Assembly: GCA_963556255.1 (NCBI GenBank)
Contig: OY744609.1
Span: forward strand, 12,315,514 to 12,379,513
DNA: 64,000 bases
DNA from: Allolobophora icterica
Lineage: Eukaryota; Annelida; Clitellata; Crassiclitellata; Lumbricidae
Direction of reading: 5' to 3'
The notes beneath the pieces are model-generated. The model ran no database searches, was not told where the DNA came from, and saw only the letters and a list, made by a program, of their open reading frames with translations. Position numbers and translations under genes: made by a program. Positions 1 through 12,400 of the stretch are shown piece by piece; position 1 is the first letter of the stretch, and every line of letters starts with the position of its first letter.

Positions 1-1005
1 AACTGTATTTACTGCGTGCATTTGCTGACATCTGCCTCTTGTGTATTCAAGTCTTTGTTGTTGTTGTCGTCAGTGGTTAAAATAATATCGTCGTTTGTAC
101 AGAATGTAATTTTGTACCCGTTAGAAAGTTCTTTACCCATCCGATATCAAAATACAGTACGAGCTGTCAACATTATATTAGCGAGGTAATTGTGAGCAGG
201 ACATGATAATGATTGTCAACGCGCAGTGATTACGGTATTTACAAATTCTACTACATATGCATGTAGTTTAACTCTGTGCATTTTGCTTTCAAAATGTGCC
301 AATAACTGATAAACAAACAAACAATAAAACTTGTATACCAGTTACGAGGTAGCATAACCTTCGTCAGCAGTCGTGAAAATTTCAACAGCAAATTATTATT
401 TTGGACAGACACATCTGTGCAGTAAACGTTTCGCACAGTTTAATGTCGCTGAGCGATGATGCCCGTAAGTGCTTAACACCAGTCTTAAAAAATGTTCGGC
501 AATAGCTGTACAGTTTTAAAAGAAATCAATTAGTACTGGCTCATTAATTTATGTACACACATTAAAACCATAATACAGCATAAATAGATTCCTGAAAAAC
601 AATTAAAATCACTTCTTTAGTAACAAACAACCACGACCGCAGAGAAACAACAGAAAATTGAACAGAACACAATAGACCAAAATCCCAAAACAGACAGACT
701 GCCCATGAAGGAAATCTGTTAAGACGCTGCCCCGTTTCCGAGTTTCCTCGAAAAATGTGCTGCCAAGAATCGAATGAGAACGATGACAAATTAGAAAAAC
801 ATCAGACAACTTTTCCTGAGTACGTGCAGAACAGTTCAGATGCTAGTTCTTCGTCAGAGAATATTTCCAGAGAATATTTCAAACACTGAAACTTTATATA
901 ATGTGCACCACTACACTGTGGACTCTGTAGACAGAATTCGGCTTTAACACAAGCTCAAACGACTTTGTAATAACATGGCTTTAAGCCAATGGTCACAGGC
1001 GGCAC
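1..1005. other. Plain non-coding DNA
   Basis: AT-rich sequence with no gene, element end or simple repeat that I can support. Confidence 0.5.
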
Positions 1006-1007
1006 TA

Positions 1008-1304
1008 GGTTTTCTGAGATGGCGAGACAAGGAGAGGCCAGGGTCTTCTGGCGCATGGCACAAAAAATCTTCATCTCATGATAAATTCCTTTAGCATATT
1101 ATGGACGTTCTAAGGGACTGAGTCTGGAAATCGAAAGTGGCAAAATTGTATGGGAACATGAGGTCAATGATTTAATTAAGGGGCATGGCCCCCCGGCCTC
1201 CCCTGTAGAGCCGCCAATGCCAAAGGAGGTTCTAGTGTGTCGATTTTTTTGTGCCACGCGCCAGAAGACCCTGGCCTGTCCTTGGCTCGCCATCTCAGAA
1301 AACC
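1008..1304. mobile_element. MITE with ~60-bp inverted ends and TA duplication (297 bp)
   Basis: Ends start GGTTTTCTGAGATGGCGAG and remain paired for about 60 bases (GGCCAGGGTCTTCTGGCGC block). TA lies on both sides (1006-1007 and 1305-1306), compatible with Tc1/mariner. Confidence 0.75.
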
Positions 1305-1705
1305 TATACGTAATATATAAAGGCTTAATTTAGACATATATACCCAGTGCACATCCTACTTAAGTTTTCAAGTAGCATATACCCGTGTGAAAAGTTTTAA
1401 GGCAACAAAAATTAAAAATGGTAAAACCACAGTGACCTTGTAAACTACACACCCCAAGTTTTAATGCATCAACAATTAAATAATGCCAGGCAATACAGTA
1501 TGATTTACAGCAGTAAAAGATGCAAACCAAACAGTTCTCAACAAATCTTGAAGCAAGACATTAACAAATGTGCAAGGGAGGGATTTGGCTTGGGTTCCAT
1601 CGCTTTCAGCATGATCATAAGCCCACTTGGTTGTTTCGTTAAGGAGATACGATCAAGCTTCACCTCATTTGCTCAAAATAGTGAAACATGATCATATTCT
1701 TCCTT

Positions 1706-1740
1706 CATTTCTCTTCAAACTCTCTGTTTGAAGAGAAATG
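1706..1740. other. Perfect 15-bp hairpin
   Basis: CATTTCTCTTCAAAC, loop TCTCT, then GTTTGAAGAGAAATG. A perfect stem in otherwise plain AT-rich DNA; too short for a normal microRNA precursor. Function unknown. Confidence 0.5.
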
Positions 1741-2360
1741 TGCCACCTGCCATCACAATTGTTACATATGATACATGGAATTACATTACCAAATATATTA
1801 TCTCAAATTTTCTCATATTCTTAATTTCTTCAGAGCAGAGAGTTCCAATCGAATTGTTAATACACAATATAGTGAGGTACAATCATTTAATTTTCTCCAA
1901 TTTTTCATATTTTCCCTACATTTCTTCAAAACAGCAAAGCACAATCATAATATTATAACATAAATTTTTGAGGTATGGTGCTTGTGTGAGGTACTTCAGT
2001 GATTTAGTTGTCACGATAACTAACTACAGTCAAACTGTTAATTACATCTTCAGCTTCATGCAGGTTGGATTAGTCGCATTTCTACCTAAAGATGGCTGCA
2101 TTTTAACGGTCAACTGACCACAAAGTTGAATTAAAGCCTTTTTCTTGAACATCAAATAACAGCAATCATTTATACAGTTCAATCAAGCAAAACATTGCAA
2201 GGCATGGAAAGGCAAGACCAGAAGGACAGTAAGTCCTGTAAACAGGATCGACTCATTTCTTTTACCAGATTTCAAAATGGCATTTTGAACAATTATATTA
2301 CAATTACATTCGTTTTCATTCACTGTGGAATAGAAGTATTATGTGAAACACTTCTTGCAG

Positions 2361-2452
2361 AAGACTTTAAAGACACATGTTATGAAAACGTTGCTCCAGA
2401 TGAGACTAGATTGGATGAGGACATTTATAACGTTGACCTGATCAAGAAATCG
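2361..2452 (+). CDS. Exon-like block of unknown gene
   Basis: Flanked by acceptor CTTCTTGCAG and donor TCG|GTAAGTTTG. The open frame reads DFKDTCYENVAPDETRLDED then IYNVDLIKKS: acidic, non-repetitive and protein-like, 2 + 90 bases. No partner exon was found in the window and no family is recognised, so this could be a chance reading. Confidence 0.25.
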
Positions 2453-3254
2453 GTAAGTTTGATATTCCTGGCAACAGCTATCTGCTGAAAGGAAAAAGAC
2501 GTAAAGGCGGATATGACCTTATTCATTAAAAGCTTCACTGAATTATGGTGACCCGAGGCACTTTCGTTGGACTACGTGAGCTTTTGGCCAGAGCACAAAC
2601 CGCGATATAGAGAAATTAACAGGAGGACAATTCCTTTCTAAAGACTCGACAACAGATTTTAAATTTCACATGATGCATTAGGATTTGAACCTCAGTCAAC
2701 AGCAGTTAATGGCTGCTAATTCACCAGCTGGGCACCTAATCAGAAGTACATCCAAAATTGAATTGGAGGTTGGTGAAGAGTTGAAGTGGTTCAGCAAATT
2801 GATAGACTAGGAATTGAACTTTGGTTGGGCAAAAAGATGCCACACAGTCTGAAGCATAAAATAATTAATTTTGGGGAAAGGGTACATCGTACATCCATTA
2901 TACCCCAAAAAGATGCTGTGGGTCTAGGACATATCTACTACTAATTAAATAAAGAAATCGCCAAATATACAGTTGCCTGGAGAACCCGCTGACAGTGTCC
3001 CATATGACCGGAGCATGATTTATGTTGCCCGTATTGCAAACACTTGAAACAAAGTCAAAATCAGATAGCCTACAAAGTGCACAGCAGCAAATTTATCAAT
3101 TGTGTACACTGAACCATTGATTGCATCAAGGAGCATAGTACACATCATTTTCTCATCACATTACATTTCGTTTATAGCAGGCTTTCAGAGCATCACATCC
3201 TACCCGCAAGCCCCCTCAACCGTCCATGCAAAGTACAACAGTGTGCTTCATGTG

Positions 3255-3427
3255 CAGGGGCGTCTACACCATGGAAACCTTGGAGCAAATGCTCCATCCA
3301 CGAAATAGGGGGGAAAGATCTGTCAATGTGTTTCCCACCATTTTAAAGGGGGAAGGAAGGTGAAGGGCAGAAAAAGAGGGGGAAGGTGAAGTTGCTCCAA
3401 TGGCTTAGGGGGGGATAGACGCCCCTG
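3255..3427 (+). mobile_element. hAT-like MITE, CAGGGGCGTCTA ends, copy 1 (173 bp)
   Basis: Ends CAGGGGCGTCTA / TAGACGCCCCTG, flanked by TTCATGTG and TTCGTGTG (7 of 8). G/A-rich interior shared in inverted orientation with the element at 20515. Confidence 0.85.
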
Positions 3428-3435
3428 TTCGTGTG

Positions 3436-5043
3436 TAGTTTACAGGGATCCCGAGTGGCTTAATAGTAACATCCTAAGTACCCCAATCATACCACCCTCA
3501 GATACAGATATTGAAAGGCACATGAAGTAAACTCGCGAAATTCAACAACAATGCCATGCGTCAATTAAGCAGACAAATTTATAAAGCGCTTTCACGAGCA
3601 CCATGAGGGAAACCTGATTAATTTTAACAAAAAAAATATAAAAAGACACCACAAAAACCACGAAAGATAGTAACACAGTAACAACAAAACATAACAGGAG
3701 TGTAACAGCAGCGTAACAAGCGGATAATTCCTACGTAACAAACTGTCTTCAGAATAAAAGTCGGATGAACTGTTCGGTACTGGACAATTCACAACATCTG
3801 GCCAACATGCAGCCATAAAAAATGCCTGAGTTACTTCTGTACAAGTTTTAAAACTGTTCACATTTAAGAGGTATCTTAGATAGTAGTTGCGATGCTAAAC
3901 AAAACTGCAACAAAGAGCACGATTATGCACAATGCCATTTACAATGACGAATAACCTGCATACGCTACACCAAAACTTCTTTATATAATGGCCTCAGCGT
4001 AATCTGAATTCTAACCCGCAGACATTTCATTGGGTACCCAGGTGGCCCGCACTGTGCCACCGGGGGCAACTGACGCCCGCTATGGGCAAAATGTGACCCA
4101 ACAAATGTGGCTGTTGGGAAATAAAACATGCTCAGTGATACAAATTTTACTAGTTTTAGAAAACGACTTCATAACAACACAACTTAGTCATAGCACGGTG
4201 CCCGATGTAACTAGCAAAGGTAGCATTATAAGAAGATTCCAGAGCATGTACCAGTTACAACTGGATATTAAAATAACAGCTAAAAGGTAATACCACATTA
4301 TAGCACAACTTTTGTCATAACGTTAACATGGTACTTTCTACTCAAAGGTACTCATATAGGGAGGTTACAGTGTATATTTACCAATTAAAGTAACCACTAA
4401 AAGGTAATACCTGCTGCATACATAAGACAATTTACTGTCAGTAATGATTAAGACCATAGGAAAAACAAGTTTCTGAATATTACCATGAGCACTGTTTATC
4501 GCTAATCCCACCAGTTACACTCTTAAATTTTATGATTCAAAACATCAGACACTTATGCAGCTAAAACAGACACATATCAACTGTCTAGTACAAAAGTGTG
4601 GCCACCGTGGTTTATCAGCTACGTTTATTGCACGTTCCTCTTATGCTACCTCTATTATCTGGTTAAAATCCCAGCATGTAGCAAGCTACTACATTTCAGG
4701 ACATTCTGTTTGAAATGAGGTAAATATTAAACTGGCATGATGCATATGTCTATACACGAATAACAATAATAATCATAATTACTTAAACCTGACATGATTA
4801 CAAAGTTTGTACAAAACAATAATAATGGTAATAACAATAGCAACAACAATGGTGTCATGAGGGGTTTGTCTGCAAACTGGCATTTGGTCAATCCAGACCT
4901 GTGGGCTCTTATACATGGGTGTCTGCACTGTGGAGTGGCACTACCCTAGTTCTTGGACTGGAAATAAATACTTCGCTTGGAACCCAACCATGAACCATAC
5001 TTGTGCCACTTACTACCTGTCACAGACAGTAATCTCAGCACCT
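3436..5043. other. Non-coding DNA
   Basis: Contains a short ATTTATAAAGCGCTTTC repeat-tail remnant near 3580 and an AAT-rich patch near 4760-4850. No gene seen. Confidence 0.5.
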
Positions 5044-5051
5044 CTTCCAAC

Positions 5052-6047
5052 TATACCCCGTGATCGATCGAGTCAGTCGATCAAGTCGATCGAAACTCGG
5101 CCAAGTCGAGTCGGTCGAAAAATCTTCGACTCGATCGACTTGCAAGTCGAGTCGATCATATGTTTTGACAAGTCGAGTCGATCGTTGTTTCCTCGACTTG
5201 ACTCGACTATGAAATATTTTCTGTCTATTTTTTGCTGCTACTTCGCAAAATGACCCACATGATGTGTTGACGTAATGCTTTGTAAACGCACAACTACCGT
5301 ATTAACCTGATTTTAAGTTCAGTGCAAACTATGAGCCTCTTGGTGATTTCGTATAGTGGAAGCTGCAGATACTTTTTTCACAGTTTTACAGTGAAAATGA
5401 AAAGATGAGTTAAAAATGTGCTAGTTTCAGGAAATTTCAGCTCTGTAGTCAGCATGATGTCAAAATAGTTATTTTTACATCGTGGTAGTCAGTAACGACG
5501 ATCTCAAAACGTTCGAATGTCTGTATGTTAGGACGGGACTGAATGCTTCGACTTTGGCCAAGATCAGTGGCTCGGAAAGTTTTTATTAGTTGCGTGAGCT
5601 AACCTCAGGCAAAGTACAGACCTAAGATGGATAGCATAATATACATTATAACCGATATAACCAATAAGAATATTTTTCATTTTTTACATTCAGTGGAGAA
5701 TTTTATTATACTAGGCCTACATATTCATGAAATGAAACGCCTCTGTAGCACAATAAATCAAAAACTACCTTAGCAACCATCAAATACAAAACGCCAGCCA
5801 AACGTTGTGTGAGCATGCTTCTGCCTCGGTGCTACAGAGCCAAAACTTGTGTGAGCATTGGCACCTTTGGCGCCATGGTTTCCGGGCCCCGGGCCAAGAG
5901 ATACAGTCAAAGTCGACCAAGTCGATCGTTTATTTGCCAAGTCGATTGAGTCGTGGAGATGTCGACTAGTCGACAAAGTCGATCGAGTCGATCGTCGGTC
6001 GAGCCAAGTCGATCGTAGCAGTTCGACTCGATCGATCACGGGGTATA
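5052..6047. mobile_element. Non-autonomous element with AGTCGA-rich ends (996 bp)
   Basis: Inverted ends TATACCCCGTGATCGATCGA / TCGATCGATCACGGGGTATA, flanked by a perfect 8-bp duplication CTTCCAAC at 5044-5051 and 6048-6055. Roughly 150 bp at each end is built from AAGTCGA/AGTCGATCG repeats. The central ~700 bp is unique and non-coding. The 8-bp duplication suggests hAT or a related 8-bp-TSD superfamily. Confidence 0.85.
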
Positions 6048-6835
6048 CTTCCAACATCTATCTGTGTTCAACGACACATTGTCATTGTCTTAAGAAGCCC
6101 TTGAGGACGAGGTCTGATTTTATACGAATAAATATCTACCTGTTAATGAGAGGGATTAGTTTTCCATACATTTTAGAGCACGCTTGTCGTTAAACGGTTA
6201 AGGCACTTTTTCATTCCTCAGGGATTATTCTTACCTCGGGTAAACACAATATGAACAAGAACAATAATAATACTAATTATATTAAACAGATACATTGTTA
6301 ACCCACACTATAAATGAGGTAGGTTTGTCAGAGAACCTTAATTTCCCATGTCACAATGCCCCACAAAATTACTGAGCCTTTTGCAACACATCATCATAAT
6401 CTAACTCGAAAATAAAACTTTAAATAATGCCTCTTCTCGGTTTATGGCAAATTCCAATAAATTTTCAACAAAATCCTGATTTTCACAAGCAAACACAATG
6501 CAAAGTAATGTAAAGAGATGGACACTTCCACAACGCCAATTCATGGAAATTCTATTTATGTAATCTTTACAGGTACCTTCTTAATTGGGCAACTATGATG
6601 TTGTATCTATGCATGTATGCATGCATGTAGGTAAGTATAAACATATGTGTATATGCATGTAACTGGACATTCATACAAAACTATTTCTAGCCTCTCAAAG
6701 TGTGCATGTATGTATGTATCTCTCTACATATCTTGCGCCCGAACATGTATGAGAATGTCACACATGTGCATGCAATGACTACGAATCTATTTGCAGGAAA
6801 TTTTTAAGCCCCTTTCAGAATTGCCATGTATTATA

Positions 6836-6919
<84 letters not shown>

Positions 6920-7097
6920 ATGACAAATAAAATAATAGAAATAATAAAATAATAATAAATGACAGAACATACCTATAAGGCAAGACGTTATTTACCAAAA
7001 AGCACCTTCAACATATGTACTAGACTGTCAGTAGAATCCTTGGTTAGATTTAAAAGAAATAATTTTAAAAGGTAGAAAAACAAAGAAAACTAGACAA

Positions 7098-7166
<69 letters not shown>

Positions 7167-7260
7167 TGAATAAGATTAGTTTTGCTAAATGTCTTATTTC
7201 ATGTAGAAACATAACATAATAATGATTACAATAAACAATAATAATAACAATAATAATTAT
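6836..7260. repeat. (GAT)n and (AAT)n microsatellites
   Basis: Perfect GAT/ATG tract 6836-6918 and AAT tract 7099-7166, with AAT-rich sequence around them. Confidence 0.95.
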
Positions 7261-7499
7261 GATATGGCTCTTGGGACTGAATTAAATGAGGGGCTTTGAG
7301 GTATTCTTTTGTATATCCTGAATTAAATGGATGTCTCCAGTAGCGATTTAAATCCACACCTGAACTCACACATTCATAACAAAATTTGCACTGGGGTCAC
7401 TTTCAACTTCAAAGAACCCCCATCACAAAATGGGACTTTCATTAGCGAGACAGTTTAGTCATCTTTACTACACTCTGACATTAACAAAGGGCACAAATG

Positions 7500-7531
7500 T
7501 ACATAATTATATATATATACACGTATATATG

Positions 7532-7566
<35 letters not shown>

Positions 7567-7660
7567 GGGTATACATATATACATATATATATGTATACAT
7601 ATAAGTGCATAACTGCATATACATGTATATATATATATATCCAAATATACATTTGCATAG
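7500..7660. repeat. (TA)n/(TATG)n tract
   Basis: Alternating purine-pyrimidine TATA/TATG repeats. Confidence 0.9.
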
Positions 7661-9030
7661 ACATTAGACATACACAAACACACACATATAACATTTTAAA
7701 AACCTTACAAAGGTTAACGTAAAAGCCTACGTATATGATTCTGATGTAAGTAATAAGTTGCTCCGCTAAGAGCATTGCAAAATCAGATGCTTCGCCATCC
7801 ATCATCGTTATCGACCGTCAAGAAATAAGAACTATGTTACAACGCATCCAAAAATAAATGTGAAAAACAAAACTGCTGACAGAACAAAACAAGTGTGACT
7901 CATCAGTCCAATTGAGCAACAAGAATCGGGTGAGCACACCACCAGGGTACCCATCCCATTCAACAACGGTACCGTAAAATTCAACAATGGTGCCAGTTTT
8001 TTCTAACATGGTTCTCTCAAACCTCAACAACAATACCTGGTTCTTCTGAAAGAACAGCATACCTGTCTTTCAAGAACAAATACCTGTTCTTCTGAAAGAA
8101 CAGCACACCTGATCTTTACCATGCTGTTCTCTGTAGCACTCAACAATAATAGCAATTCAACTCAATTCTCTAGATTCTATAAGTTTATACACCAACCAGG
8201 CTTTTTAAGGCTGTTCTTTGTGGCACTCGGTAAAACCAACATGTCTTTCAAAATTCTTCTCCTTCACATAGCCACTCACAATTTCCAACGCTCTTTTCGA
8301 CACAACTCAAACAATCACCAGGCCACATAAATAACAATGAAAGGTTCAACAACAAAGTACCGAAGTCAATTCACTTTAGCTTGGAAGCCAGCAACAAAAT
8401 GGCGTTAAGTCACTGTGGACTGTACACAAGCCATTCAGATTATAAACGTTTCTACTATACAAAGCCAGGGCACTGGAAAATCTTCCTCCTAGCTTGCACA
8501 ACATCTGGCCTAAATCAGAAACAAAACAAGTCCATTTTACAAAAGTATCACGTCTGCGTAAGTATGATCAACCCAATCAACATTTGGGTTTCCAAGGCTT
8601 CCTTATTTGTTCGGTTAAGATACTTTAACTCAATTACATTTCCTCCATCCAAATCCATCTTATTCCACCTCGCTTCATGTTACTTAATTAATACTGCATG
8701 TCATTTCCCATGCTCTATCTGACTCCACTCTGCACCATACTACATCATGCATGATCATCTGCTTCCATGTTTCTCCATTAATATTTCATGTTATTCAATC
8801 CTGTTCCATCTTGCATCATCTGTCTCCAATCTGCATCATCTAACTCCATCTGGTTTCATCTTGCTCCAGTTTACAGCATCTCACTCCACTTCACCACCAT
8901 ATTCACTTCCAGCTGTTTTTCAACCACCATTCCCACTCATTTCACTTCAAATTTCTCTAATTCCAGATGATCACCAATTCCTTCCATCCAACGCCATCTC
9001 CAATTTCTTCCCCTCAACATTTCTTCCACC
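7660..9030. other. Region downstream of NR5A
   Basis: A duplicated unit ACCTG(G)TTCTTCTGAAAGAACAG near 8033-8056 and 8082-8108, and from 8640 a pyrimidine-rich TTCCAYYTT/CATC degenerate repeat that may form the NR5A 3' UTR. No separate gene seen. Confidence 0.45.
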
Positions 9031-9240
9031 TCCAACCACTTCCACTTCAGTCGACTACCATCCGCCTCGTTGACCTTACTTCCAGTTAAGCCTGCCTGGA
9101 ATGGAGCATTTTCACGAGCAGTGTGTTTTCCAAGACCTCCAACCACTTCCAACTCAGTTGACTACCATCCGTCTCGTCGACCTTCCATAGTTAAGCCTGC
9201 CTGGAATGGAGCATCTCCACGAGCAGTGTGTTTTCCAGGA
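9031..9240. repeat. ~105-bp tandem duplication across the NR5A stop codon
   Basis: Two copies, about 9031-9137 and 9138-9240; the stop-codon region is offset by exactly 105 bases (9085 and 9190). The right copy is the functional C-terminus plus stop and the left copy lies downstream in the 3' UTR. The left copy still reads ENTLLVKMLHSRQA-stop in the coding frame, with Lys in place of the AF-2 Glu. Confidence 0.85.
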
Positions 9241-9438
9241 CATTTCCGTTCAAGTGCTGAGCGTAGAAGAAGTCCTCTCCATGGAGACTGACCAAACGGA
9301 TGTCATGTAACAACATCAACAACTGACCAAACCGGTCATTCGCACAGTTGTCAACGACTGAGCAGTACTCGAGCAGTGCTGTGTTCACTTGTTCCTGTAA
9401 CTGCTCAACCAGCTCGCGGCATGACAGCCCAGAGATAT
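9191..9438 (-). CDS. NR5A: NR5A exon 7 (end of ligand-binding domain, AF-2, stop)
   Basis: Acceptor TTCTATCAG precedes 9438; the stop TAA is at 9193-9191. Encodes residues 620-701. It includes helices 10-11 ([15 protein letters not shown]), the [11 protein letters not shown] stretch and the AF-2 core [11 protein letters not shown], matching the C-terminus of NR5A proteins closely. The final ~14 codons lie inside a ~105-bp tandem duplication whose second copy sits in the 3' UTR. Confidence 0.95.
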
Positions 9439-12400
9439 CTGATAGAAATGTTAACAAGAAAATTAAAGCACCGTTCGAGTTCATTATTTTTATTTTCAAA
9501 ATTTTTAAAGTGGTGGATCAGGGTTAAATTCTCCCAGTTTGATTTCAAACTCCTGAGCCCAAACATTCAAATGGAGCAATAATAAGAAGACTATCTGAGT
9601 TAGAAACCGTCCCTAGAGAATTAAAAAATCATTACCATCATATACTAAAAATATTATCATCATTATTGCTAATATCATCATTTATGATTTTTAAAACATG
9701 AGACCAAATGCAAATCTTGAAACTACCATTAATAATTATAGGTAAAAAAGAGCAGTCCTTTAATCTAGCTCTGATAAGCGGTTATGGGTGTGAGTGTTAA
9801 TGACTTCATTTCTTAGCCTTAGCATATGAGTGTGGGTAGTCAGTCCTCTCCCTCCCTGCCTGATCTTCCCACTAATAGTCAGTTTACTCATTATAGCTGA
9901 TATGTCTAGAGGGCACAGATGGAGCTGAAATGTTAAAATATATTTCTGCTCTGGCAGGGATTTCAACCCCTACCTCATCTTTAACAGTCCAGTGTGCTAA
10001 CCACTAGACTACCATGCACCCCTATGCCATTAATAATAACACTACTAATATCATGCAATATTTAGCATTAATAGTAATTATTACTCTGAAATATATTTTC
10101 AGATTACTGCACCTTTAAAAACTTATCAGTTTGTGTTAAGGACATGATGAAGTAAACTTGCCTGGGTTGAGTAAAATGATGAACTAAACTTGCCTGGGTT
10201 AAGTAAAATGATGAATTAAACTTGCCTGTGTTAAGTAAAATGATAAACTAAACTTGCCTGGGTTAAGTAAAATGATGAACTAAACTTGCCTGGGTTAAGT
10301 AAAATGATGAACTTAAGACAGGAATATTCATTTGGATCGAGTGCCAGTTCACGAACTTTTCGGACCAGTTCGGTGAGATGCTGAACCACAACTTGCAAAC
10401 CGAGTTTCAGCAGCAGGCCTATGCTGACCGTATGACCTGTGGCCTAAAAGAAATGCCAAGAAATCCAATGTCTGAGAATGCATAAGCAAGATAAGCAATG
10501 CAGTTGAGCAATGGTGTATAGCAATTTTAAAGACAGTAATGTAATGTCACTGAAAGAAAAGAATGGTGAAAAGCCTCAGATGGATGAGCAGTGGCAGATC
10601 TCCAAATTTAAAACCTAAGCATATCTGGTGAATGTATAAACGATATTCACTATTTGCTGTTTGAATAAACATAAAATGTGTTAAATGCATAATATTGCTT
10701 ATCATTGATTACTGTTCTAAAAGATGAGCTGCATTGGTTTCCCAGTCACTTTTTTTAGTACACTCTCGTCATTAAAGTGTTAAGGTGGCATATCTTGTAG
10801 GTCAGGTGGCTGATCTTAAATTACAGGTGCCGGATCTCAGACCCTGTGGGATCTGGCTGAATTTAACCACTGGACACAAGGACTATTTGAAAAGCACAGC
10901 TTGGGAGTGTGGATGAGTTTGACTATGGATATGGAGAAATCTGGAAAAAACAACCGCTGGAAAGGTCATACACAAATGCAGAGATGCTGAGCTTTTTTCA
11001 GGAAGAGATAAAACTGGCTAATAGAACAGAAACAAATGAATTGAACTGGTCACATACTTGGTGTGAAATCACTCCAGAAGACAGTGATTGAAGGAAGAAA
11101 TGAAGAAAAGAAAGCACTAGGAAGGCCAAGAACTCTAATGCTGTTCAACCAGACGACGAACAAAGGACTCGGATGGGGCTACAAAGAAGTTACGGAAATG
11201 GCACAAAACAGAGAAGAATGGCCACGTTGTATAAATTTGCTGCATGCACCAGAGAGCAGAACACTGACGAAGAATACAAAGAAACTGTAATAAAACACGA
11301 CTGGGCATTTATGTAGAGAAATTTTAAGGACATTAATGTAGTTTAATGTAATGTAATCGGACGTTGCAGCTCTTCTGAGGGATACTTATGAAGTGTTTTC
11401 ATGCATGCCTACACATATTTGTGCTGAGCTATGTTAAGGAAACTTCAAAGAACTTCTGCTAATCAAAGAGAGCGTAAAGTACACATTATACAGGTTAAAG
11501 TCAGAGAAACATGGTGTGTAAGGTGGTATTGTATTGTATTGTATTTACGAATTTATAAAGCGCCTCTCGCAGTACAACCTAGTCAGAGGCGCTCCCAGTG
11601 CGAGGAGCCCTGTGAGAAAAGAATAGTCCTAAGACAGCGAGATTGATTACCTACCATGAGTAACTCATCCAGTCGTTGGTGGCGTGTTTGTTGGTAAACG
11701 ATGTTGAAGATGAGCAGCTCACTCCAAGACCCTTGTAAGAGTCGCATCTGACAATCGACCTGAGGATAATAGAACCATATAAATTAAAATCAAACCAAAA
11801 ATGCCAGTAAATAAACTCAGCATTTTTCCTAGTCAAAGGTACTTTTGAACAAGCGAATGGGTATTTCTAAAAAAATGCAATTTTTGTATTTTATTTATGC
11901 TTTATTTAGGTTTATGCCTAATTTAGTTACGTGATGACTAATTGGGTCACAGCATGATCAAAGATACACAAAGTTCAAATCCTGGGACAAAAAAGTCTGG
12001 CAACTCCTTGGGTAAATGCTTTATAACTAGACAAATGTCTAATGATTGGCTCACTGACTTTAAGTTCCTTAAAGAGGTGAGCGCCTCGTGCCCATTCGAC
12101 GAGCATAAAGAGGCTTCGATCACAGAGTTGACAAAAGATCTGTAGCATCGATCGAAGACAGCTCCCATTCGCCGACGAGTTGCCGCTGGCCTGTGTTGCT
12201 CCCTCAATCTCTGAATGCAGGTTTGAATATTGCGTCAACAGAGAGTCGACGAGCGTGCCGAGCTTCTGAAGAATGTCACTCTTGCTCAGCTCGTTTCGCT
12301 GGAGTTCTTTGATGAGCGGAGGAATGGCAGGAAACGACAAAACGGTCGATCGCAACGGAATGGTAGGGGATGCAAATGGTTGTTGAGACTGTGTACAGAA

